NCBI GenBank assembly: GCA_031265765.1
Contig: JAISCE010000067.1
Coordinates: 1 to 57,867 of the forward strand
Direction of reading: 5' to 3'
Origin: Azoarcus sp.
GTDB taxonomy: Bacteria > Pseudomonadota > Gammaproteobacteria > Burkholderiales > Rhodocyclaceae
Length of the DNA: 57,867 bases
Shown: positions 6,847 to 14,813 of the stretch, piece by piece
How positions within the stretch are numbered: position 1 is the first letter of the stretch
Layout: each line of letters opens with the position of its first letter
Made by a program: the position numbers and the translations under genes
The notes under the pieces: model-generated
Database searches by the model: none
The model's input: the letters and a program-made list of their open reading frames with translations, nothing else
What the model was told of the DNA's origin: nothing

Positions 6847-9149
6847 GCGAGCGCATTTTCAAATACAACCCGGCACAGTTTTCCGATGAAGAACTGCGGA
6901 AGAATTTCGTCGTGCGCCAGATGGATTTGGCGCAAATCGTCGAAAACATCCGCGACAATACAAACAGGGAGTCGAACCAGCATGTCATGATAATCGGACA
7001 GCGCGGCAGCGGCAAAACGACACTGGCCTTGCGCGTGGCGCTTGCCATCCGGCAAGACCCGGAATTGACGCAAGAATGGTATCCGCTGCGTTACCCGGAG
7101 GAAAGTTACGAGGTACTTTCCCCCGGCGAATTCTGGCTGGAAGCCCTGTTTCACCTCGCCAGACAGACGGGCGATGAGCGTTGGAAACGAACTTACGATG
7201 ATTTGCGCCAGGAACGCGACGAAGACCGCCTCAGGAATCGCGCTCTGGGACAATTGCTGGATTTTGCCGAGAGCCAGGACAAAAAACTGCTTTTGATCGT
7301 CGAAAACATGAATATGTTGTTCAACGACCAGATTTCCGAAGATGACGCCTGGAAGCTCCGCCATGACTTGATGCATGAATCCCGGTTGATGCTGCTCGGC
7401 ACGGCCACGCAACGATTCAAGGGCATCGACGACTACGGTAAAGCGTTTTTTGAAATGTTCCGGCTGCACGAACTCGACCCGCTGGACGAAGATGAGTGCA
7501 ATACCGCCTGGGAACGGATTGCCGGCGAGAAGCTCGCGGGAAGGAAAATACGTTCCATCCAGATTCTCACGGGCGGCAATCTGCGCCTTCTGACGATTGT
7601 CGCCAAATTTGGCCGGCAGCATTCCTTTCACCGGTTATTGGACGAACTCGTCAACCTGGTCGACGAGCATACGGAATACTTCAAGAGTCATCTCGACAAT
7701 CTCGCGCCCGTCGAAAGAAAAGTTTATCTGGCGCTGGCCGGTTTATGGGATCCCTCGTTGACACGCGATATCGCCAACGCCGCCCGCATGGAAGTCAACA
7801 AGACCAGCGCCCTTCTGAAACGCCTGTGCGAGCGCGGCGCCGTGACGGCCATTCCGGATACTCCTGGAGGAAGGAACTTCCGCTACATGCTCTCCGAGCG
7901 GATGTACAACATCTATTACCTGCTGCGCAGGAGCGGTACATCGGGGCGCGTCAAGGCTGTAATCAATTACATGGCCGAACTGTACGGGAATGACATTGCC
8001 TTCTTGGCGCCTTTCATGGGAAAAGGCACGCTTTCGGCAGAGGATGAACAGGCGATTTATGAAGAAATCCCGGCGCGATTCAGCGTATCGGAAACAGTCG
8101 GGTCGATCCTGCGTGACTTGTATGAGCATGATATTGAACCATTACATGCGTCGGTCAAGCTGATCGACGCCTATGTCAAAGCGGACGACCTCGCCGAGGC
8201 GCGGACGATCTTCGATGCGATGCGGGAATTTGGCGACTCGGAGGAAGCGCGGCTTGCGCGCGCCAATGCGTCTGTCGATCTGATCGGCGCCTATTGCGAT
8301 ATGGACGACCTCGTCGAGGCGCGAGCGATCTTCGATGCGATGCGGGAGTTCGGCAACTCGGAGGAAGTGCGGCTTGCGCGCGCCAATGCGTCTGTCGATA
8401 TGACTGCCGCCTATAGCAAAGCATACGATCCCGCCGAAGCGCGAGTGATCTTTGATGCGATGCGGGAGTTCGGCGACTCGGAGGAAGTGCAGCTTATACG
8501 CGCCAAGGCGTCTGTCAATTTGACCGCCGGCTATAGCAATATGGGCAACCCCTCCGAGGCGCGAGCGATCTTCGATGCGATGCAAGCGTTCGGCGACTCA
8601 GAGGAAGTGCGGCTTGTACGCGCCAAGGCGTCTGTCAATCTGATCAACGCCTATACCGAAGTGGGCGACCTCACCGAAGCGCAAGCGATCTTCCATGCAA
8701 TGCGGGCGCTCGGCGACTCGGAGAAAGTGCGGCTTAACTGCGCCATAGCGTCTTTTAGACTGATCACCATCCATGCCAGAGTGGGCAATTCTATCAGCGC
8801 GCGGGCGATTTTTGATGTCGACAACAGCCTGCCAAGCGCACTTTTATCTGCCATTGCACATAACAACGACAATGCAGAATACCTCATTCTGGCGACTTAT
8901 GCCTTTATGTTCTTGGCCGCGCTGGGTCGCGCCGGGGAATTACTTCGATTGATCGAATGCTCCGGTAGTGCAAAATACTTCGAGCCGTTGGTCGTTTGCC
9001 TCCGGCGTCATTTGGGCGAAAAAGTGTGGGCGGCATGGGAAATCCATGAGGTTGCCAAGGATATGGCAAAAACAATCAAAGATATAGAAAAGCACCTTGC
9101 AGAGAAAACACAGCCTTCCCCAAACACGCAACCCACCGCAAATCAATAA
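6843..9149 (+). CDS. AAA ATPase with tandem 40-residue PPR/TPR-like repeats
   Basis: A 768-residue protein. Residues 1-400 form an ATPase: Walker A GQRGSGKTT at about 52-60, and a Walker B whose acidic pair is changed to Glu-Asn (LLLIVENMN, about 150-157). A winged-helix-like part follows (about 290-400). From residue 436 there are five full 40-residue repeats and a sixth partial one, each with the pattern LI.AY, EAR.IFDAM, FG, followed by a helical C-terminus. The pattern resembles pentatricopeptide (PPR) or TPR helical hairpins. It overlaps the preceding ATPase gene by ATGA and converges on hrpA 30 bp away. The repeats suggest a ligand-sensing surface; whether RNA or protein is unknown. Confidence 0.82.
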   Translation: MSERIFKYNPAQFSDEELRKNFVVRQMDLAQIVENIRDNTNRESNQHVMIIGQRGSGKTTLALRVALAIRQDPELTQEWYPLRYPEESYEVLSPGEFWLEALFHLARQTGDERWKRTYDDLRQERDEDRLRNRALGQLLDFAESQDKKLLLIVENMNMLFNDQISEDDAWKLRHDLMHESRLMLLGTATQRFKGIDDYGKAFFEMFRLHELDPLDEDECNTAWERIAGEKLAGRKIRSIQILTGGNLRLLTIVAKFGRQHSFHRLLDELVNLVDEHTEYFKSHLDNLAPVERKVYLALAGLWDPSLTRDIANAARMEVNKTSALLKRLCERGAVTAIPDTPGGRNFRYMLSERMYNIYYLLRRSGTSGRVKAVINYMAELYGNDIAFLAPFMGKGTLSAEDEQAIYEEIPARFSVSETVGSILRDLYEHDIEPLHASVKLIDAYVKADDLAEARTIFDAMREFGDSEEARLARANASVDLIGAYCDMDDLVEARAIFDAMREFGNSEEVRLARANASVDMTAAYSKAYDPAEARVIFDAMREFGDSEEVQLIRAKASVNLTAGYSNMGNPSEARAIFDAMQAFGDSEEVRLVRAKASVNLINAYTEVGDLTEAQAIFHAMRALGDSEKVRLNCAIASFRLITIHARVGNSISARAIFDVDNSLPSALLSAIAHNNDNAEYLILATYAFMFLAALGRAGELLRLIECSGSAKYFEPLVVCLRRHLGEKVWAAWEIHEVAKDMAKTIKDIEKHLAEKTQPSPNTQPTANQ
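8148..8820 (+). repeat. 120-bp in-frame tandem repeats inside the second ATPase
   Basis: Units start at 8148, 8268, 8388, 8508, 8628 and (partial) 8748, exactly 120 bp apart. Adjacent units keep long near-identical stretches, for example GATCTTCGATGCGATGCGGG and GGCGACTCGGAGGAAGTGCG. High DNA identity between neighbours implies recent duplication or ongoing copy-number change; the sixth unit is diverged. Confidence 0.93.
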
Positions 9150-9179
9150 CCCTCGCCCGGCGACTTCCCCCACCACGCT

Positions 9180-12100
9180 TCATTTCGACCGCCCTTCCCA
9201 GATTTTCTGCAAACGCTTCACCGATACCGGCATCGGTGTTTTCAGCGCCTGCGCATAAAGCCCCACGCGCAATTCTTCGAGCAGCCAGCGAAAGGCTTCC
9301 AGTTCGGGATCGGCGACGCCCGCGCGGCGGCGGGCGGCGGTTTCGCGCGCCCAGGCTTGCGCCAGCGATTTCCATTCCGCCATCTGTCTGGCGTCGCGGG
9401 CAGGGTCTTCGCGCAATTTGTCGAGCCGGAGCGCGGCGGCTTTCAGATAACGCGGGAAATGGGCGAGGCGTTCCCAATCGAAGGCGCACAGGAAATCGGC
9501 GGGCAGGAGCGCGGCGATTTGCGCGCGCACGTCGGCCACGGCTTCGGGAAAAGCCTTGTTGAGCGCGGCAAGGCGTTTTTGCAGCGCGGTGTTTTCCGCC
9601 GCCAGTTGCGCGGCGAGGCGCATGTATTCCTGTGCGACCAGGACGATGCGCGGACGGGCATCCTGGCAGCGGCGGGCGAAGGCGTCGGCATCGGCGGGCA
9701 AGGGCTCGCCGAGACAGCAACGCGCCAGCGCCGCGTCGACAAGCCGCGCCTTGAGTTCGGATTCCGTGCCGGACTCGCGGTATTGCAGGGCAAGATCGCG
9801 CAGGCCCGGCAGGCGCTCGACGGCTTTCACTTGATCCTTGAGCGCGAGGGCGAACAACCGCGCCAGGCCACAGCGGTGCATCCGCGCGGCTTCTTCGGGC
9901 GTGTCGCAGGGGCGGATCGACACGCTATCGCTGTCGTCGTGGAGCGCGGGAAAGCCGATCGCTTCGCGTCCGCCGATCCGCAGTTCGATCAGTTCGGGCA
10001 GGACGCCGAATGTCCACGCGGTCAAGCCAGTGAGCGGGGCTGCGCCGCCGTCTGCGCGGACGCCGTTTTCGGCAGGCGTTTCGCCGCGCTCGCCGCCTTT
10101 CGGGCGATTTTCGAGCGCCGCCGTCTCGAAACGCGCCGCGACCTGCTCTTTCAGTTTCGCGCGCAACTCGCTCAATTGGCGAGACTGTCCGAGTACACGG
10201 CCATGTTCGTCGATGACGCGGAAGTTCATGAAACAGTGCGGCGGAAGGTTTTCCGGGCGGAAGCTCTCCAGCGGCAGCTTGAGGTGGACACGCTCCTCGA
10301 CGAAGTGCTGGAGCGCCTTGAGCAGCGGGGCGTCGCCGTCGAATTCGCCTGCCTCGAAGGCCGCCATGAAGGCCGCCGCGCTTTCGGCGAGCGGTTGCAA
10401 GCGGTGGCGGATTTTTTGCGGCGCGGTTTTCATCAGCGCCATCGCTTTTTCTTCCAGCAACCCCGGCGCCAGCCATTCGCAACGCTGCGCCGGTATCTGG
10501 TTGAGCATCGCCAGCGGCACGATGAGCGTGACGCCGTCGTCGGCCTCTCCCGGCTCGTGGCGGTAGTCGATCCTGAGTTTTTGCCCGAGAACGTCGAGCG
10601 CGGGCGGAAAGCGTTCGCTGGTCACGCCTTCGGCTTCGTGGCGCATCAGTTGTTCGCGCGAAAGGTAGAGGAGGCGGGGCGCGCTTCTTTCCGCCTGCCG
10701 CCGCCAGTGCTCGAAGGCGGCGAGATCGGCGATGTCCGGGGGAATCTTGCTGTCGTAGAAGGCTTCGATCAGGGTTTCGTCGACGAGCACGTCGGGGCGG
10801 CGGGTTTTGTGCTCCAGTCGTTCGATGTCGGCCACGAGGTTCCGATTGTGGGCGAGAAAACCCATCGTCCGCGCGGGGCCTTCGGCGATTTCGCCCGCGA
10901 CCAGTCCTTCGCGGATGAAAAGCTCGCGGCACAGCGCCGGGTCGATGTCGCGGTAGGAAACGCCCCGGCGTGGCCAGATCGTCAGGCCATGGAGCGTGCC
11001 GCGCTCCCAGGCGCGCACGCTGCCGGCGCTTTTCGACCAGTGCGGCTCGAAGACTTGCCGCCGTATCAGATGGCCGCCGACTTCTTCCACCCATTCCGGC
11101 TCGATGCGGGCCAGGCATCTGCCGAAAAGGCGCGACGTCTCGACCTGTTCGGCGGCGACGATCCATTTGCCCGCTTTTTTCGCCAGCATCGATCCTGGAT
11201 GCGGCCAGAAGCGGATGCCGCGCGCGCCAAGATAGCTTCCCGCCTGCGGGCCGGCCGCTTCTTCCGTTTTGCAGCCGATGTTGCCGAGCAGCCCGGCGAG
11301 CAGCGATTTGTGGATGACTTCGTACTGCGCGGGAACGGTATTGATTTTCCAGCCGTGCTCGACGCACAGGGTGTGCAGTTGCGAATGCACGTCGCGCCAC
11401 TCGCGCATGCGCAGCCAGGAGAGGAAATGCCGGCGGCACCATTGTTTCTGCTGGTTGCCGGATTCGTGGCGCTGCGTTTCGCTCCATGCTTTCCAGAGAT
11501 GCCAATACCATAGGAATTCGGAGTGCCGCTCCTGCTCCGCGCCGCGAAACTTCGCGTGCGCCTGATCCGCCGCGCCGGGGTTGTCCTGCGGGCGTTCGCG
11601 CGGGTCCTGCACCGAGAGCGCGGCGGCGATCGCCAGCACCTCGGCGAGCGCCCCGCGGTCGCGCGCGGCCAGCATCATGCGGCCGATGCGCGGATCGAGC
11701 GGCAGCTTCGCCAGTTCGCGCCCGATGGGCGTGAGCGCGCGCTCCTCTTCGATCCCCTCGTCGCCGATCGCGCCCAGTTCGGCCAGCAGTGCGTATCCGT
11801 CGCCGATCAGGCGCGAACCCGGCGGGTCGATGAAGGGGAAGGCTTCGACCGCGCCAAGCCCGAGCGCCTTCATGCGCAGGATGACCCCGGCCAGCGACGA
11901 ACGCAGGATTTCGGGGTCGGTGTGGGCGGGGCGGCGGTTGAAATCGTCCTCGTCGTAGAGGCGGAAGCAGATGCCGTCCATCACCCGCCCGCAGCGTCCG
12001 GCGCGCTGGCGGGCCGAAGCCTGCGATATTTTTTCGATCCGCAATTGTTCGACCTTGTTGCGCGGCGAATAGCGTTTGACGCGGGCGAGTCCGGTATCGA

Positions 12101-13265
12101 CCACGTAACGCACGCCCGGTACGGTGAGTGAGGTTTCGGCCACGTTGGTCGCCAACACCACCCGGCGTCCGCCGGAAGACGAGAACACCCGCGCCTGCTC
12201 CTGCGCCGACTGGCGCGCATAGAGCGGCAGCACTTCGCTGCCGGGCAGGAGCCGCGCCTTGTGCAGCGCCTCGGCGGCTTCACGAATCTCACGCTCGCCG
12301 GGCAGGAACACGAGCACGTCGCCGGGGCCGCAGCGTTGCGCCTCATCGACGGCATCGACCAGTGCATCGTAGAGATCGCGCCGCTTCGCCGCGCCGTTGC
12401 GTTCGCCGCTTCTTTTGGCAGCGCGCCCGGCCTCGGCGCTGTCGTCCGCATCGTCGTCCGCCACCAGGCGGTAACGTATCTCGATCGGGTAGAGCCGCCC
12501 GGAAACCTCGATCACCGGCGCGGGTTGGCCCGAAGCGTCCGCGAAATGACGGGCGAAGCGGTCGGCGTCGAGCGTGGCCGAGGTAACGATGAGCTTGAGA
12601 TCGGGCCGCCTGGGCAGCAGCGTCTTGAGGTAGCCGAGGAGGAAGTCGATGTTGAGCGAACGTTCGTGCGCCTCGTCGATGATGATGGTGTCGTAGGCCG
12701 GGAACAGCGGATCGCCCTGTGTTTCGGCGAGCAGGATGCCGTCGGTCATCAGTTTGACGTGGCTTTCCGCGCCGACGCGATCGGTGAAGCGGATTTTGTA
12801 GCCGACCGCCTGTCCGGGCGGGCTGCCGAGTTCTTGCGCGATGCGCATGGCGGTGGCTCGCGCCGCGAGGCGGCGCGGTTGCGTGTGCCCGATCAGCCCC
12901 GCCGCGCCGCGCCCGAGGGCAAGGCAAATCTTGGGAAGCTGCGTGGTCTTGCCGGAACCTGTTTCGCCGCAGACGATGATGGCTTGATGGGCGGCGAGCG
13001 CGGCGGCGATCTCCTCGCGGCGGGCGGAGACGGGGAGTTCGGGCGGAAAGGCCGGCACGGGCAGCGCGGCCCGGCGAGCCGCAGCGGCGGCGCGGGAACG
13101 GGCGAGCAAGGCATCGAAACCGGCCTGCGAGGCCGCGCGGGCATCCTTGCTGGAACGCTTGCCGCCGTGCAGGGCGCTCCACAGATGGTGCAGGCGGGGA
13201 CGGTCAGCGCAGAGGCAGTCGTCGAAGGAAAGCACGGCGGCGGATGCCGAGCGGGAACCTTGCAT
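9180..13265 (-). CDS. hrpA: ATP-dependent RNA helicase HrpA
   Basis: HrpA is a DEAH-box RNA helicase; in E. coli it affects mRNA processing and rescues stalled ribosomes. The 1361-residue product has Walker A GETGSGKTT, DEAH box IIIDEAHERS, motif III SATLDADRF, motif VI QRAGRCGR, then the helicase-associated domains and the long C-terminal DUF3418 region typical of bacterial HrpA (about 1300 aa). The start ATG is at 13265. It is monocistronic: the ATPase pair converges on its 3' end and an EexN-like gene ends 86 bp upstream on the same strand. Confidence 0.96.
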   Translation of the reverse strand: MQGSRSASAAVLSFDDCLCADRPRLHHLWSALHGGKRSSKDARAASQAGFDALLARSRAAAAARRAALPVPAFPPELPVSARREEIAAALAAHQAIIVCGETGSGKTTQLPKICLALGRGAAGLIGHTQPRRLAARATAMRIAQELGSPPGQAVGYKIRFTDRVGAESHVKLMTDGILLAETQGDPLFPAYDTIIIDEAHERSLNIDFLLGYLKTLLPRRPDLKLIVTSATLDADRFARHFADASGQPAPVIEVSGRLYPIEIRYRLVADDDADDSAEAGRAAKRSGERNGAAKRRDLYDALVDAVDEAQRCGPGDVLVFLPGEREIREAAEALHKARLLPGSEVLPLYARQSAQEQARVFSSSGGRRVVLATNVAETSLTVPGVRYVVDTGLARVKRYSPRNKVEQLRIEKISQASARQRAGRCGRVMDGICFRLYDEDDFNRRPAHTDPEILRSSLAGVILRMKALGLGAVEAFPFIDPPGSRLIGDGYALLAELGAIGDEGIEEERALTPIGRELAKLPLDPRIGRMMLAARDRGALAEVLAIAAALSVQDPRERPQDNPGAADQAHAKFRGAEQERHSEFLWYWHLWKAWSETQRHESGNQQKQWCRRHFLSWLRMREWRDVHSQLHTLCVEHGWKINTVPAQYEVIHKSLLAGLLGNIGCKTEEAAGPQAGSYLGARGIRFWPHPGSMLAKKAGKWIVAAEQVETSRLFGRCLARIEPEWVEEVGGHLIRRQVFEPHWSKSAGSVRAWERGTLHGLTIWPRRGVSYRDIDPALCRELFIREGLVAGEIAEGPARTMGFLAHNRNLVADIERLEHKTRRPDVLVDETLIEAFYDSKIPPDIADLAAFEHWRRQAERSAPRLLYLSREQLMRHEAEGVTSERFPPALDVLGQKLRIDYRHEPGEADDGVTLIVPLAMLNQIPAQRCEWLAPGLLEEKAMALMKTAPQKIRHRLQPLAESAAAFMAAFEAGEFDGDAPLLKALQHFVEERVHLKLPLESFRPENLPPHCFMNFRVIDEHGRVLGQSRQLSELRAKLKEQVAARFETAALENRPKGGERGETPAENGVRADGGAAPLTGLTAWTFGVLPELIELRIGGREAIGFPALHDDSDSVSIRPCDTPEEAARMHRCGLARLFALALKDQVKAVERLPGLRDLALQYRESGTESELKARLVDAALARCCLGEPLPADADAFARRCQDARPRIVLVAQEYMRLAAQLAAENTALQKRLAALNKAFPEAVADVRAQIAALLPADFLCAFDWERLAHFPRYLKAAALRLDKLREDPARDARQMAEWKSLAQAWARETAARRRAGVADPELEAFRWLLEELRVGLYAQALKTPMPVSVKRLQKIWEGRSK

Positions 13266-13351
13266 ATCGGTACGCTACGTGAAAGGGGAGCGCATTATCC
13301 CGTGCAATGGCATGGAACGGTCATGGATGGCGTATGCACCGAAGCGCCGTT

Positions 13352-13570
13352 TCAGCGCCCCGCGTTGAGTATTTCCCGGTTGGCTTTCTTGGCGTTGATG
13401 CAGTTCTCCGTCCTGTTCAGCTTGTCGGGATTCGCCTTGCACTCGCGGATAACTTCCATGCGCTCGGCGTCGTTCGCCTTGTACCACTCGAGGCTCTGGA
13501 CTTCCCTTTCGCAACCGGCGAGCGCGGCGGCGAGGGCGAGAAGCGCGATAAGGGATACGGATGGGTTCAT
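13352..13570 (-). CDS. EexN-family small lipoprotein
   Basis: A 72-residue protein with a signal peptide ending in a lipobox (LAALAGC), so it should be lipidated at Cys and anchored in the envelope. The mature part has VQSLEWYKANDAERMEVIREC and a late NCINAKKANRE motif, the pattern of the EexN family. EexN means entry exclusion in conjugative plasmids, but chromosomal members are common and of unknown role. An AAGGAG ribosome site lies 9 bases before the start. It follows the FTR1 permease gene by 49 bp and may be its last co-transcribed gene. Confidence 0.75.
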   Translation of the reverse strand: MNPSVSLIALLALAAALAGCEREVQSLEWYKANDAERMEVIRECKANPDKLNRTENCINAKKANREILNAGR

Positions 13571-13619
13571 GGGTCGTTCTCCTTTCGGGTTGTGAATGAA
13601 AATGAATGGGAGCGCGCTT

Positions 13620-14804
13620 TCAGTTGGCCGGCGCGGCGGCGATAGTCTTGCCGAAGCGGCGATATGCGAGCCAGGCGAACGGCAGGAGCAGCAATAGCGC
13701 CTGCGCGCCCAGGCTTTGCGCGCTCGGCGCGATGCCGAGCCAACCGATTTGCGGAAAGCCCGGCAGATAGATGCTGGCCATCCAGCCGGCGGCTTGCAGT
13801 TCGACGATGGCTTGCCCGAGAAAGACGATGGCAAGGCCGTAGAGCAGGGCGGAAGTCGCGCCGAAGAAAAGGCCGAAAGGCAGGCGGAGCGCGGCATGGC
13901 GCAGGGCGAAATACAGCGCGGCGAGGGCCAGGGCCGCGAGCGCGAAACCGGCACGGAGCGCGCCTTCCTGTCCGGGCGAGCCGACGGCGAGCGCCTGGTA
14001 GAAAAGCACGGTTTCCGCGCCTTCCCGATAGACCGCGAGGCAGGCCGCGCCGCCGAGCGCCAGCAGCGATCCCGCGCCCAGGGCGCTTTCCATCTGGCCG
14101 GCGATCCATTCTTCCCAGCGCCGGGCTTCGCGTTTGGCGAACAGCCAGCAGCTGACGTAGAACAGCATGGCGCTGGCGGCAAGCATGGTGATGCCTTCCA
14201 CCACCGCCAGCGGCGCGCCGATGCTCTGGAGCAGGCTGTCGACGGCCCAGCCGGTCAGGATGGAAAGGGGGATCGCCACCGCAACGCCCGCATGGATCAC
14301 CCATATTTTGTCCGCCGCGCCGGCGCGGCGCAGCCATGCCGCCAGCGCGCCGACGACCAGTATGGCTTCCGCGCCCTCGCGCAGCAAAATGATGAATGCC
14401 TTGAGGAAGACGCCGCTTCCGTCGTCCGCGCGCGCGCCTTCGCCGTAGTGGGTCTGCGCTTCTTCGAGCTTGGTCTTCAGGCTACGCCACGCGCTTTCCA
14501 GCCGCGCGCGCGGCACGCCGCGCATGGCGCTGCCGTTGAGCGCGCCGAAAAGCACTTCCAGTTCGTTCTTCAGCCCGGCGTCGCGCAGGCCCAGATCGAG
14601 TTCCAGCGCCTCGAAGCGGTCGAAATACAGCGCCGAAAATTCGCTCGCGGTTGCCAGTGGGCCAGCCTCGTCGTAGGCGGCGACAGCGGCTTCGCCGCGC
14701 TGGAGGATTTCGGCGATGACCGCCCCGCCGTCGGGCGCGGCGCGCAAGGGCGCGGCAAGAAGGGCGAAGCCTATGCACAGGATGGCGCGGAATGGGCGGA
14801 ACAT
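13620..14804 (-). CDS. FTR1-family high-affinity iron permease
   Basis: A 394-residue membrane protein. It has a signal peptide, a helical periplasmic N-terminal domain (about residues 23-125) as in bacterial EfeU/FTR1 relatives with an extended N-terminus, and then about seven membrane helices. The two iron-translocating REGAE motifs are present (LLREGAEAIL and YREGAETVLF). It should move ferric iron across the inner membrane. No EfeO, EfeB or multicopper oxidase is adjacent; instead the upstream operon supplies a cytochrome b-like protein and a pentaheme cytochrome c. It begins 9 bp after the transglutaminase-like gene, so it is probably in the same operon. Confidence 0.93.
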   Translation of the reverse strand: MFRPFRAILCIGFALLAAPLRAAPDGGAVIAEILQRGEAAVAAYDEAGPLATASEFSALYFDRFEALELDLGLRDAGLKNELEVLFGALNGSAMRGVPRARLESAWRSLKTKLEEAQTHYGEGARADDGSGVFLKAFIILLREGAEAILVVGALAAWLRRAGAADKIWVIHAGVAVAIPLSILTGWAVDSLLQSIGAPLAVVEGITMLAASAMLFYVSCWLFAKREARRWEEWIAGQMESALGAGSLLALGGAACLAVYREGAETVLFYQALAVGSPGQEGALRAGFALAALALAALYFALRHAALRLPFGLFFGATSALLYGLAIVFLGQAIVELQAAGWMASIYLPGFPQIGWLGIAPSAQSLGAQALLLLLPFAWLAYRRFGKTIAAAPAN

Positions 14805-14813
14805 GGTGAATCC

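Noticed and set aside
8148-8820. Regular repeats considered as a CRISPR array
   Set aside because: Units are 120 bp, contiguous without spacers, and in frame within a protein-coding gene.
9357-11513. Plus-strand open frames of up to 718 codons opposite hrpA
   Set aside because: Antisense shadow in GC-rich sequence; composition is Arg/Gln/Phe-rich and motif-free.
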